A DNA stretch of 33,852 bases, from positions 30,446-64,297 of the forward strand of contig JAZKEU010000003.1 of NCBI GenBank assembly GCA_040386775.1, written 5' to 3'. The notes below the pieces were generated by a model. That model was given only the letters and a program-made list of their open reading frames with translations. It ran no database searches and was not told the DNA's origin. How positions within the stretch are numbered: position 1 is the stretch's first letter; every line of letters begins with the position of its first letter. The stretch is from Bdellovibrionota bacterium. Its GTDB lineage: Bacteria; Bdellovibrionota; Bdellovibrionia; Bdellovibrionales; JAEYZS01. This document shows, piece after piece, positions 1 to 8,008 of this stretch. A program made the translations under genes and the position numbers.

Positions 1-245
1 CCTTGGCGAAGGGGGTTCATGTACGGAAAATATCCAAAGAACCAAACTGGAATGATCATAATAAAGGCAAGACGAATATCAAATTTTGCGCCTAAGTAGA
101 AGGCTCTGAGTAAATCCTCTTCCGTGAAAGCCGTCGCAGTGCCTTTAAAAGAAAGATAGAAAATCACGCGCAGGATTGCGAAAAAAATAAAGTGGAACAA
201 AAATAACTTAGCTAAGAAATACATTCTTTGGTGTAGATTAAACAT
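1..245 (-). CDS. LtaS-like membrane sulfatase/phosphotransferase, N-terminal fragment
   Basis: Only the first 81 codons are in the window; the gene runs off the left edge. It starts at the ATG whose first base is 245, with an AGG about nine bases upstream. The visible protein has a hydrophobic stretch at about residues 11-32 (LAKLFLFHFIFFAILRVIFY region), a polar loop with FTEEDLLRAFYLGAKFDIR, then a second hydrophobic segment. The alternation of membrane helix, 'F.GAKFDIRLA' and membrane helix resembles the N-terminus of lipoteichoic-acid-synthase/MdoB-type members of the alkaline phosphatase superfamily. The catalytic periplasmic domain would lie outside the window, so the assignment is from the membrane part only and is tentative. 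Nothing ties it to the polysaccharide genes except position. Confidence 0.5.
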   Translation of the reverse strand, partial: MFNLHQRMYFLAKLFLFHFIFFAILRVIFYLSFKGTATAFTEEDLLRAFYLGAKFDIRLAFIMIIPVWFFGYFPYMNPLRQ

Positions 246-447
246 AAGAACAACCTAATACAAAATAAGCTCTGATACAAAACTGCTTATTAAAAAGCGC
301 TTCGCATCATTTGCTTATTGTATAATAACTTTGGAAATTTGCGATTGAGGGCTTGTTATGTAGCTTTGCGGAGCTTATTGTTTTTTTCTTCTTACGTGTA
401 TCTGACATATAGTTTTTGTTCCATTTTTATGGATTTCTAAAATGTTA
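246..447. other. Non-coding gap left of the XRE remnant
   Basis: About 200 bases without a convincing gene. It contains a directly repeated octamer ATACAAAA at 258-265 and 275-282 just upstream of the left-edge gene, a TATAAT at 321-326 without a good -35 partner, and a T-run at about 381-387 after a weak 4-bp stem. None of these is strong enough to call as a functional site. Confidence 0.4.
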
Positions 448-675
448 TTAAGTGTCGGTACGGACCCTAGAGATCCTCTCTTTAACGGCTTTTGAATATC
501 CAAGGCACTTAGCGATATCTTCTGCTTTTTCGGGGCTTACACCTTTTCTTCCTTTTTCGATGTCACATAAATTGGCCGCTGATATTTTTAATTTTTGAGC
601 AAATTCTTTTTGAGACAATTCTTCAGAAAGTCTCCAGGATCTTAAAAAATTTCCAAGTGAGTTTCTATCGTTAAA
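448..675 (-). pseudogene. XRE-family HTH regulator, probably 5'-disrupted
   Basis: The open frame encodes 75 residues with a clear Cro/C1-type helix-turn-helix: QKEFAQKLKISAANLCDIEKG followed by RKGVSPEKAEDIAKCLGYS, the usual pattern of a short XRE regulator. There is no usable start: the frame is closed upstream by TAA at 676-678, and the only in-frame ATG (first base 699) is followed by TAG at 688-690 and then that TAA. The first TTG in frame (Leu20) would remove helix 1. The adjacent frame reads TIETHLE before meeting a stop at a run of six T's (644-649 on this strand), so a one-base deletion in that homopolymer is a possible cause. Either the gene is decayed, or it uses a non-standard start. 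Confidence 0.6.
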
Positions 676-724
676 TTAAATTAGAAGCTAATTTTTCATA
701 CTAAAATATAATGATTTCAATATG

Positions 725-743
725 TTGACCGATTATCGGACAA
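725..743. promoter_or_regulatory. 19-bp near-perfect palindrome, candidate operator
   Basis: TTGACCGATTATCGGACAA is symmetric around position 734, with a perfect 11-bp core (CCGATTATCGG, 729-739) and one mismatched pair (728/740). It sits between the stop of the ROK kinase gene and the upstream end of the XRE remnant, both on the minus strand. The position fits an autoregulatory operator for the XRE protein. A terminator role for the kinase gene is less likely, because no T-run follows on the minus strand; on the plus strand a T6 run does follow after a short gap. Confidence 0.4.
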
Positions 744-751
744 TTGATTTT

Positions 752-1657
752 TTAAGTAGAAAATTCTGATAATAGAGCTGCGCCTATACTTCCTGCGGAA
801 TCGGAGAGCCTATGTTTTAAGATTCGAGGAGGGTCTTCTTTATGAAAAAGATGAGGTTTCATCAGATTTTCTAAATCAGAATAGAGCTCATCCGCTTTGC
901 TGACTCCGCCGCCCAACACAAAATAATCGGGATCTAGAATATTTGTGAGTCTCGCTAAAAATAGCGCGAGATCTTGCTTATAAATTTCTAAAAAATCTTT
1001 CTTTTTAAAGATAATTGATGTTGAGGCTTCTTCTCCGGTTTTTTCAAAATAAAAATTTTGGTATCCTGGCCCTGATAAGTAAAGTTCTGCGCAATCAAAT
1101 TGACCACAGTAACAAAGCTTTTCGCCTTTTTTTAAAAAGGTATGTCCAGCCTCTCCTGCAGCTCCGCGTTTTCCCGAGTAGATTTTTCCATTCAGAATAA
1201 TCCCGCTGCCAACTCCAGTCCCTAAAATGATTCCCACCATATTTTGAGATTTGATACTTCTACCAACACCGTAATGACATTCGGCTAACGCAAAACAATT
1301 AGCATCATTTTCCGCCCGAATCGGAATATCAATATTTAGGATTTTAAGGAAATCACTTTTAATATCTTTTCCCTCTAAAACGCGGGTATTTCCAACAAGC
1401 ATTTTTTGACTAACAGGACAAACGGTTCCAGGTAGAGCAAGCCCAATGGAAGTGATATCTTTCGGAGTGATTTTTTGATCATCAATGCAGGCATCGAAAA
1501 GTTTTTTAAGCACCGAGAGAATATGATCATATCCACGATCTCTTTCTGTCGGCTCGCGTAGTTGGAATAGAATTTTTTCATCTTGAGAAAGTAAAACAAT
1601 CTCAGTTTTTGTTCCGCCTATGTCATAGCCGGTGTGTAAAGTAGATTTCGTCGTCAT
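752..1657 (-). CDS. ROK-family sugar kinase (NagK/glucokinase-like)
   Basis: A 301-residue cytosolic kinase that phosphorylates a hexose or N-acetylhexosamine with ATP. The N-terminus carries the ATP-binding motif GYDIGGTKTEIVL (residues 10-22). The middle has ENDANCFALAE, with the catalytic Asp, followed by GTGVGSGIILNGKIYSG. The ROK signature and zinc site follow as GEAGH and CYCGQFDCAE (the family CxCGxxGCxE pattern with Phe-Asp in place of the usual Gly). Length equals that of NagK and Mak. The sugar cannot be read from the sequence: N-acetylglucosamine, glucose, mannose and fructose are all possible. It is transcribed away from manC and separated from it by 261 bases, so it may be a flanking housekeeping gene and not part of the sugar island. 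Confidence 0.85.
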   Translation of the reverse strand: MTTKSTLHTGYDIGGTKTEIVLLSQDEKILFQLREPTERDRGYDHILSVLKKLFDACIDDQKITPKDITSIGLALPGTVCPVSQKMLVGNTRVLEGKDIKSDFLKILNIDIPIRAENDANCFALAECHYGVGRSIKSQNMVGIILGTGVGSGIILNGKIYSGKRGAAGEAGHTFLKKGEKLCYCGQFDCAELYLSGPGYQNFYFEKTGEEASTSIIFKKKDFLEIYKQDLALFLARLTNILDPDYFVLGGGVSKADELYSDLENLMKPHLFHKEDPPRILKHRLSDSAGSIGAALLSEFST

Positions 1658-1811
1658 TAATTTAAATATGTATATGTTAAATTTTTGTCTGGCTATATAG
1701 TTTCAATAAGTTAATACCAAGTGGCTTTGCTATGATGCACAGTCATTCAGATTTAAAAGAGTTAACTCAGTAAGTACAATCGACATATTCAAAGCTGCTC
1801 TGAACGTAGAT

Positions 1812-1829
1812 AGAGCAGAGCCCTGCTCT
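1812..1829. other. Hairpin in the manC leader region
   Basis: AGAGCAG-AGCC-CTGCTCT is a perfect 7-bp stem with a 4-base loop, in the 261-base gap between the divergent ROK kinase and manC. It is followed on the plus strand by TTCGTTT, a poor T-run, so it is at best a weak terminator or attenuator. The same gap holds a 10-bp palindrome GAGTTAACTC (1759-1768). I could not find a convincing -35/-10 pair for manC. Confidence 0.35.
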
Positions 1830-1918
1830 TCGTTTCCTCAGCTAACGCAACGCACGCATTTTAAGCATAGATAAAACCTCAATTTTATGGCTAATTAGAT
1901 AAAGTTTCAGAGGTAATA

Positions 1919-3298
1919 ATGGCATTAATTCCAATCATTTTATCGGGCGGTAGTGGCACAAGGCTTTGGCCAATGTCGCGTGCGAATATGCCAAAGCAAT
2001 TTTGCAAGTTTTGGGATGAGAGCCTTCTTACAAAATCTATTTTGAGATTAAATAAATTAGGTGAGCCTTGGTGTGTCACTACAAAGTCATTGCAGCCGTT
2101 GACGGAAAAATCTTTCAAAGAAACAGGCATCAAAACTTCGAATATTATTTATGAACCGTTTGGAAAAAACACGGCACCTGCAATTGCCCTTTTATGTAAA
2201 TCTTTTGAGCTCAGTGGAAAATCTCAAGAAACAGTTGGCGTATTTCCATCCGATCATTTTATTGAAAAGACAGATTTATTTTTAAAATGCATTAATGAAG
2301 CAGCAAATGCTGCGCAAAGTGGAAGTGTTGTTACTTTAGGAATTGTTCCTACAAATCCATCTACGGGATACGGATACATCGAAGTAAATAGTAAAATAGA
2401 TCAAATCGAAACAAATAAAGCAGTTGTTGACGTTGTGAGATTCAGAGAAAAGCCAGATCAAAATACTGCGGAAGAATTTATTCAATCTAGAAAGTTCCTA
2501 TGGAATGCAGGTATTTTCGTATTCAAAGTTTCTGATATGGTATCGGCATTTCAAACATACATGCCAAAACTTTGGAGTTCGCTTTCAACTTTAAAAAAAG
2601 ATTTTTCTAATTTAGAAGAAGTTTATTCGACTCTTGAATCACAAAGTATCGATTTTGGAATCATGGAGAAGCTTAAGAATCAAAAATGCGTTCCATGTGA
2701 TATTGGTTGGAGTGATGTAGGCTCTTGGGACGAAATCACGAAGTACATTCCTGAACACAACGATAAAATCGAAATCGAATCTAAAAATTGCACAGTGATT
2801 ACGAATCAAACTAAAAACTATTCATTCTTAAACTGCGAAGATTTAATTTTGGTGGACACAAGAGATGCTATGCTGGTTTTCCCTAAGGGCAAATCAGATA
2901 AAATTTCGGATCTTTTGAAAGTACTAAAGTCAGATAAACCTCAAATGATGACAGACTTTTTCTCAGAAACAAGAAACTGGGGTGAGTTTGAAGTTTTAAG
3001 AGATGGAAATAATTTTAAATCTAAAATTATCAAAGTTGATCCTGGACAAAGACTCTCCTATCAGTCGCACGTAAAAAGAGCGGAGCACTGGATTTTAATT
3101 AAAGGTGTCGCGGAAGTTACACTAGATGATCAAATCTATAATCTGAAATCTGGAGAACACATTTTCATACCCAAAGGTGCAAAACATAGAATTTCAAATA
3201 AAACTGATGAGCTAGTTGAATTTATAGAAATCCAAGTTGGCGAGTACTTCGGCGAAGATGACATTCATAGATATAGCGATGATTATGGCAGAGCCTAA
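1919..3298 (+). CDS. manC: Mannose-1-phosphate guanylyltransferase / mannose-6-phosphate isomerase
   Basis: A 459-residue bifunctional type II enzyme making GDP-mannose from mannose 1-phosphate and GTP, with a C-terminal phosphomannose-isomerase cupin. The nucleotidyltransferase domain opens with ILSGGSGTRLWPMSR followed by PKQF, and continues with FPSDHF, REKPD, WNAGIF and DIGWSDVGSWDE. The cupin domain (about residues 345-459) has PGQRLSYQSH, EHWILIKG, GEHIFIPKGAKHR and the usual end IHRYSDDYGR. Length is normal for the family. A GAGG five bases before the ATG supports the start. The product feeds the Gmd/ColD/ColC genes about 23 kb away on the other strand. A phosphomannomutase is not in the window. 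The downstream GT9 gene overlaps its 3' end. Confidence 0.95.
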   Translation: MALIPIILSGGSGTRLWPMSRANMPKQFCKFWDESLLTKSILRLNKLGEPWCVTTKSLQPLTEKSFKETGIKTSNIIYEPFGKNTAPAIALLCKSFELSGKSQETVGVFPSDHFIEKTDLFLKCINEAANAAQSGSVVTLGIVPTNPSTGYGYIEVNSKIDQIETNKAVVDVVRFREKPDQNTAEEFIQSRKFLWNAGIFVFKVSDMVSAFQTYMPKLWSSLSTLKKDFSNLEEVYSTLESQSIDFGIMEKLKNQKCVPCDIGWSDVGSWDEITKYIPEHNDKIEIESKNCTVITNQTKNYSFLNCEDLILVDTRDAMLVFPKGKSDKISDLLKVLKSDKPQMMTDFFSETRNWGEFEVLRDGNNFKSKIIKVDPGQRLSYQSHVKRAEHWILIKGVAEVTLDDQIYNLKSGEHIFIPKGAKHRISNKTDELVEFIEIQVGEYFGEDDIHRYSDDYGRA

Positions 3299-4385
3299 GA
3301 AATCTGAACGGGGATCGGTATTGCTTAAGTTTTTTGATCGTTACGTTGGGATACCTTTGGTTTTCATTTTGGGTTTATTTACTTTATTCAGAAACAAATC
3401 AGCCCCAGCTCAAGTAAAAAAAATTGCCATTTTAAAAACAGCAGCAATAGGTGATACAGTTTTGGTCACGGCGATTATTAATGATTTAAAATTATTTTAC
3501 CCTGATGTAGAAATAGATTTTTATTCTGGTGCTTCGAACTTTGCTTTTGCAAAACTCATTGGGCAATGTCGTAAAGTTATTCAGCTTCCAATTAAAAACT
3601 TTCCGAAGCTCTTCGAAATATTAAAATCAGAAAAGTATGACTTACTTCTAGATTTCGGAGCTTGGCCGAGAATTAATTCTGTGTGTTCTTTCTTTATTGA
3701 TGCTGACTACAAAGTTGGCTTTAAAACACAAGATCAGTATAGACATTTTGTGTACGATAAATCAGTTGATCACTCTAATGAAATTCATGAATTAGAGAAT
3801 TATAGAAATATAATTAGAAGCATTGGGATAAAAACAACTAGTGCCCCAGTAATTCCTGAGGGCGAAGTTCCAAAAAACCTCATGCACAATTTGCAACAGC
3901 CATACATAGTTTGTCATTTATGGCCGGGCGGTGAAAGAAGTGATCTTAAAGAATGGACATTTGAAAATTGGAAAAAAATAATATCATTTGTGCAGAGTAA
4001 GAATTATTTTGTTTTACTCACTGGTGGGAAAGAAGATTTAGATAAGAATTCTAATTTTCTAAATGCCACAGGAGTAAAGGCTTACAATATGGCGGGCACC
4101 ACTGTATCAGAAACAATTGGTGCTTTAAAAAATGCAAAAGTCGTAATCTCTGTAAATACTGGAATCATGCATATCGCAGCTGGATTGAATGTACCAACGG
4201 TTGGATTGCACGGACCAACGTCAGTAAAAAGATGGGGGCCTGTCGGTAGAAATGTATGCTCTGTAATTTCACAACTCGAAGGCTGCCAATATTTAAATTT
4301 AGGATTTGAATACAAACCTGAATTACAATGCATGGAATCTATTAGTGCAGATGATGTAATAGATGCTGTAAAAGCAATCGTTTAA
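3285..4385 (+). CDS. GT9 (heptosyltransferase-family) glycosyltransferase
   Basis: A GT-B fold transferase of the ADP-heptose:LPS heptosyltransferase family, with cytosolic donor use at the inner membrane. The family N-terminal motif is clear: KIAILKTAAIGDTVLVTAI. The C-terminal donor site reads NTGIMHIAAGLNVPTVGLHG followed by PTS, matching the usual 'S.TG.MH.A..L..P...LFGPT'. Before the first motif a hydrophobic stretch (VGIPLVFILGLFTLF) may associate with the membrane. The frame is open back to 3237, but that would overlap manC by about 60 bases. ATGs at 3279 and 3285 give the usual short overlap; neither has a strong ribosome site, so the exact start is uncertain. In this locus it may transfer a hexose or deoxysugar rather than heptose. 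Confidence 0.85.
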   Translation: MAEPKKSERGSVLLKFFDRYVGIPLVFILGLFTLFRNKSAPAQVKKIAILKTAAIGDTVLVTAIINDLKLFYPDVEIDFYSGASNFAFAKLIGQCRKVIQLPIKNFPKLFEILKSEKYDLLLDFGAWPRINSVCSFFIDADYKVGFKTQDQYRHFVYDKSVDHSNEIHELENYRNIIRSIGIKTTSAPVIPEGEVPKNLMHNLQQPYIVCHLWPGGERSDLKEWTFENWKKIISFVQSKNYFVLLTGGKEDLDKNSNFLNATGVKAYNMAGTTVSETIGALKNAKVVISVNTGIMHIAAGLNVPTVGLHGPTSVKRWGPVGRNVCSVISQLEGCQYLNLGFEYKPELQCMESISADDVIDAVKAIV

Positions 4386-4504
4386 CGCATATCTCAAAAA
4401 TCAAAATTCTTATTAACAAAAAATAATTTCAAATTAAATTGAATTTATTTAATAAAATCCTTTATCCTTTTCTTCAACAAAAATTTTATCCAAGGGAGGA
4501 TTTA

Positions 4505-5071
4505 ATGAATTTATTAAGATTTTTCGCGGTTGCGTTCGTCTGTAGCTTTGCTTTATTTGCAAATGCCGAATACCAAATGGATGCAAGTCAATTTAAGTTA
4601 GGTTCGTTTGATTTCATAGCACCAGTTGTAAGTGATGAATCTGATGTATCAGATAAAGAAGCAGGCTTAATTATTTTTGATGCTAGCACGGAGCAATTTA
4701 AAGGATATAGTACCACAGGTGCTTTTGTTAGTTTATCAGCGGCTGGCGGCAACAGTGTAGTAGGTAGTCCGGGCTCGTCTGAAAAAGTAACAAGAGCTCT
4801 TTTAAATAATACACAAACTACAGGTGGGGTTACTAGTCAGTCAGGTAGTTGGATTACGTATAGTAGTTGCTCTGGAGCTGGAAACTGCACATATACTATT
4901 AGTGGATACTCGGCGGCGCCCGCTTGTGTGTGTTCACCGGACAACGTTACTGCAAATGTTTGCACAGTAAAATCAATTACAAGCACTACATTAAATGTAA
5001 TCACGGTCGGCTCAGCTTTTTCAGGTGTAAATGAAAACAATACAAAAATCATCTGTATGGGGCCAAACTGA
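4505..5071 (+). CDS. Small secreted Ser/Thr-rich protein with six cysteines, unknown function
   Basis: I do not recognise this family. The start is ATG 4505, preceded by a strong ribosome site GGGAGGA (4494-4500); an upstream in-frame TTG at 4439 has none. The 188-residue product begins with a classical signal peptide (MNLLRFFAVAFVCSFALFANA) and a likely cleavage after ANA. The mature part is acidic, then rich in Ser, Thr and Gly (SAAGGNSVVGSPGSS), and ends with a C-terminal domain holding all six cysteines (SSC, GNC, PAC, VC, NVC, IIC), which could form three disulfides in the periplasm or outside the cell. It sits 119 bases after the GT9 gene and tail-to-tail with a methyltransferase. It is odd among cytosolic sugar enzymes and could be a surface or periplasmic accessory protein. 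Confidence 0.75.
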   Translation: MNLLRFFAVAFVCSFALFANAEYQMDASQFKLGSFDFIAPVVSDESDVSDKEAGLIIFDASTEQFKGYSTTGAFVSLSAAGGNSVVGSPGSSEKVTRALLNNTQTTGGVTSQSGSWITYSSCSGAGNCTYTISGYSAAPACVCSPDNVTANVCTVKSITSTTLNVITVGSAFSGVNENNTKIICMGPN

Positions 5072-5104
5072 TATAATTATTTAGCGTGATTCAGATTCGT
5101 GTAG

Positions 5105-5857
5105 TTAAGCATCTTTACCAATGAAGTAAGATGTTTCAAAGAATCGAGTCTGAAGCACGTCCTTATATAGACCGTGCTTATCTGTTCTTTGAGTTAACAA
5201 GAAAATGGCTACAGATGCTTTCGGGAAAAATCTAGATAGATATTTTGAAATGAAAGCTGGGAATGGGTAAAAATTTGATCCTTTTACAGAGATATTTTTA
5301 AAATATCCGTCCGCTTCTAAGAAATTAATAAAGCTTTTGGCTGTAAATCCTCTCACGTGAGGCCCCATCACTTCGATGCTTGTGGGCTGCATTCCGAATG
5401 CTAAGCCAACTCTATTGTGGAAGGATGCTAAATTAGGAACGCCTGTAATGATTATTCCGTCAGGCTTTAAAACTCTAGAAATTTCAGAGTAAATCCAAAA
5501 AATTTCTTTCGTATGCTCGACAACCTGATTGGCAACAACGATATCAAGGGATTGGTCGGCATAAGGAAACTTGTCTCTCTCGATATCGCAAGACTTAGCT
5601 TCTATGCCGTGCTTGGTGGCAATAGCAACATTGGGAGCATAATTATCTAATCCGGTAAGATGAACTTCAATATCAGCGGACTGCTTTATTTTACTTCTGA
5701 TGCGCGTGAGATCTGTCCCTGAGCCCATTCCAATGTCCAAAACCTTAAGCGAAGTCTTCCCGCGAGAATAATCTCTAGCCCAAGTGGCAATAATGTCCCT
5801 GCCATAATTGAGTTCTACGGTATTTTCTTTTAGTTTTGTGAAGAATTGCCTTAGCAT
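5105..5857 (-). CDS. SAM-dependent methyltransferase (class I, Methyltransf_11 type)
   Basis: Class I methyltransferase of about 250 residues. Motif I is LDIGMGSGTDL, the acidic ribose-binding end of strand 2 is the Asp in LTGLDNYAPN, and the later motifs appear as SCDIERDKFPYADQSLDIV (motif II), VVEHTKEIFW and ISRVLKPDGIIITGVPN. The frame is open back to 5941, but that would run through the start of the divergent GT4 gene. ATG 5857 (MLRQFFTKLKEN) gives a normal N-terminus and leaves 39 bases between the two starts. The substrate is unknown; in this setting an O- or N-methylation of a sugar or lipid-linked glycan is likely. No transmembrane segment is evident. Confidence 0.8.
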   Translation of the reverse strand: MLRQFFTKLKENTVELNYGRDIIATWARDYSRGKTSLKVLDIGMGSGTDLTRIRSKIKQSADIEVHLTGLDNYAPNVAIATKHGIEAKSCDIERDKFPYADQSLDIVVANQVVEHTKEIFWIYSEISRVLKPDGIIITGVPNLASFHNRVGLAFGMQPTSIEVMGPHVRGFTAKSFINFLEADGYFKNISVKGSNFYPFPAFISKYLSRFFPKASVAIFLLTQRTDKHGLYKDVLQTRFFETSYFIGKDA

Positions 5858-5896
5858 GTAGATCAAGCTAATATAATTTTTTAGGACTTTCAAATA

Positions 5897-6949
5897 ATGG
5901 ATAAGCTCAACATAACATTTGACGCACGAATGAGTGAACACTCAGGCATTGGTACGTACATAAAAAATCTTCTAAAAGAACTGGATAGAGATAAGGATGT
6001 TGAGCTTACGGTTATTTGTAAGTCAAAAAACAATTTAGATTTGAGTAACGTTAAAAAATTTCATTATTTAGAAACTGATATTTACTCCATCAAAGAACAA
6101 TATGAGTTGATTAAGTTTTTTCCCAAGAAAGCAAAGAATAACTATTTCTGGAGTCCGCATATAAATATACCTTTGATGTATGGTTGCAAAAACTTAATTG
6201 TAACTGTACATGATCTACTCTTCTTTGAAGAAGACATATTTCCTCAAAATTTTTTCAAAAGAGCATATAGAAATTTATTTTTTAAATATTTATCTAAAAA
6301 ATCTAAAATTATATTTACACCTTCTCAATTCACAAAGGATCTATTGAATAGGCGTTATCCAATAACGTCAGAAAAAACCGTGGTCACACATTTAGGTGTC
6401 AATTCTGAATGGAGAAAATCTCTAAGTCCAAAAAAGAAAAAAGAAATAATTTTTATAGGAAACATTAAAAAAAATAAAAACCTAGGTCTCCTGTTAAAAG
6501 CATTTAATCAAATCAAAAATCAAATTCCTCACAACCTTGTTATAATCGGGGCAAGCGAGAATATGCGATCTAAAGAAGATCTCACTCAGTTTGACATTAA
6601 TGAAAAGAGAGTGGTGATTGAAGGAAGACTTTCGGACGTAGCTCTGGTGAATAAGATATCTGAGGCTGAACTCGTAGTCTGTCCGTCACTCTATGAGGGG
6701 TTTGGTCTTGTTCCTGTGGAATCTTATGCAATTGGTACGAAGGTTCTCTGTTCAGACATTCCTGTCCATAGAGAAGTTATGGGGGGCTTTGCTAATTTTT
6801 TCAAATCTGGTGATATAGATTCTTGTGCTCAAGAAATACTAAACTCTTTATCAATGCCAAATCATTTTAATAAAGAAAAATTATTTCAAAAATATGATTG
6901 GTATTTGACTGCTGAGAAATCAAAAAAATCTATTCTGAAAATTAATTAA
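5897..6949 (+). CDS. GT4-family glycosyltransferase
   Basis: A 350-residue GT-B retaining transferase. The N-terminal acceptor domain has the typical SGIGTYIKNLLKEL motif. The linker is VVTHLGVN, the donor domain starts at IIFIGNIKKNKNLGLLLKAF, and the nucleotide-sugar site shows the E-x7-E motif as EGFGLVPVE, preceded by VVCPSLY. This architecture matches mannosyl-/rhamnosyltransferase-like GT4 enzymes of LPS clusters, with GDP-mannose a plausible donor because manC is close. It is a single gene with its own strand direction; its stop overlaps the stop of the convergent GT2 gene by eight bases at a TTAATTAA palindrome. Donor and acceptor cannot be read from sequence. Confidence 0.88.
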   Translation: MDKLNITFDARMSEHSGIGTYIKNLLKELDRDKDVELTVICKSKNNLDLSNVKKFHYLETDIYSIKEQYELIKFFPKKAKNNYFWSPHINIPLMYGCKNLIVTVHDLLFFEEDIFPQNFFKRAYRNLFFKYLSKKSKIIFTPSQFTKDLLNRRYPITSEKTVVTHLGVNSEWRKSLSPKKKKEIIFIGNIKKNKNLGLLLKAFNQIKNQIPHNLVIIGASENMRSKEDLTQFDINEKRVVIEGRLSDVALVNKISEAELVVCPSLYEGFGLVPVESYAIGTKVLCSDIPVHREVMGGFANFFKSGDIDSCAQEILNSLSMPNHFNKEKLFQKYDWYLTAEKSKKSILKIN

Positions 6950-7871
6950 TTTTTAACTTTCTTTTAATTCTGTTCGAATATGAAATTGCAATGTATTTTG
7001 CTATATCAGTAGATTTTTTGTTCAGTAAGGGCTGTAAGCTTTTTTCAGAGACAGAATATTCTTTTAAAATATTCCAGCGCTTTAATGTCAGTTGACCATT
7101 CAGCATGGTTTCGATTTCTCGCATAGCCAATGAACGATACTGTGGATCGCTCAGTTGTTTTGCCAACACGACAAAGCTATATAAAAACATTCTATCATGA
7201 TTTCGCTGCATGCTTTGTGGGTGAACTCTAATTTTTACCAATCTCTGATTTACATACGCCACAGGATATTTTTTTGTGATACGAAGCCACATATCTTGAT
7301 CTTCGCATGACTTTAAATTTTCATCGAAAAGGCCCACGGCATCGAATACTTTTTTGGGAATTAAAACAGCGCTTCCACTACCGCATATTTGATTTTTAAC
7401 GATAAGCTTTTCGTAAACATTGCCTTTGATTGCGGTATCAAGGTGGTAGTATTCGCTTTCATTTGGAAGTAACTGATCTTTCGTATCTACATAATTGCAA
7501 TCCGTGTAGATAATCCCAAAATCGTTATCTAGCTCTTTAATTTTTTTAACCTGAGCTTCTAGCTTCGTGCTCTCCCAAAGATCATCAGCATCTAGGAGTG
7601 AAATGAACTCCCCACGAGCTGACTGTATGCCTAAATTTCTAGCCGAGCTAAGGCCTCCGTTTGTCTTTGTAAAAATTTGCACTTGAGGGTTGGTTTTATA
7701 CTTTTCTAAAATAGCTTGTGTAGAATCAGTTGAGCCGTCATTGACGATAAGAAGTTCAAAATCTTTGTGAGATTGTTCGAGCACGGACTGAATTGTTTGC
7801 TCAACGTATTTCGCCCCATTATAAACTGGAATCACAACGGATATTAGTGGGGTGGTGTTCGTGTTTAACAT
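6942..7871 (-). CDS. GT2-family glycosyltransferase
   Basis: A 309-residue GT-A inverting transferase. It opens with ISVVIPVYNGAKYVEQTIQS and FELLIVNDGSTDST (nucleotide-binding Asp); the metal-binding motif is LLDADDLW (DADD), and the acceptor-side loop is SCEDQDMWLRI (ED-x-D-x-W). No transmembrane helix is seen, so it acts at the cytosolic face of the inner membrane. AAGGAA six bases before the ATG supports the start. It is monocistronic and faces away from the next GT2 gene, sharing a 137-base intergenic region with it. Sugar specificity is unknown. Confidence 0.88.
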   Translation of the reverse strand: MLNTNTTPLISVVIPVYNGAKYVEQTIQSVLEQSHKDFELLIVNDGSTDSTQAILEKYKTNPQVQIFTKTNGGLSSARNLGIQSARGEFISLLDADDLWESTKLEAQVKKIKELDNDFGIIYTDCNYVDTKDQLLPNESEYYHLDTAIKGNVYEKLIVKNQICGSGSAVLIPKKVFDAVGLFDENLKSCEDQDMWLRITKKYPVAYVNQRLVKIRVHPQSMQRNHDRMFLYSFVVLAKQLSDPQYRSLAMREIETMLNGQLTLKRWNILKEYSVSEKSLQPLLNKKSTDIAKYIAISYSNRIKRKLKIN

Positions 7872-8008
7872 TTTTATTCCTTAAGCTTTTATAAACCATT
7901 TTATCATCCAATTAAGAATGATATTTGATGCATTTGCGCATAAAGTCATGTGCCATTGATCAGTTACAGCTTTCATTTTAATGGTGCCGATAATAATATC
8001 AACTCCTT

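Noticed and set aside
321-326. Perfect TATAAT on the plus strand
   Set aside because: No -35 box at proper spacing and no plus-strand gene downstream until manC.
362-391. Terminator-like stem with T-run (AGCT...AGCT, T7)
   Set aside because: The stem is only four base pairs and no plus-strand gene ends upstream of it.
744-773. TTGATT ... GATAAT promoter-like pair on the plus strand
   Set aside because: It lies in the 3' end of the minus-strand kinase gene with no plus-strand gene to serve.
4082-4333. Open minus-strand frame inside the GT9 gene, and similar antisense frames in manC, the epimerases and the aminotransferases
   Set aside because: They lie wholly inside strongly supported genes, have no ribosome sites and show no recognisable protein features.
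4439-4504. Longer start (TTG 4439) for the secreted protein
   Set aside because: No ribosome site there, and it would bury the signal peptide. ATG 4505 has GGGAGGA at the right distance.
5872-5877. TATAAT upstream of the GT4 gene
   Set aside because: The nearest -35-like hexamer (TTGCCT, 5846) is 20 bases away, and the implied transcript start would cut into the ribosome site.
5858-5941. N-terminal extension of the methyltransferase at 5105-5857
   Set aside because: It would read through the start of the divergent GT4 gene and adds a Cys-rich stretch not seen in the family.
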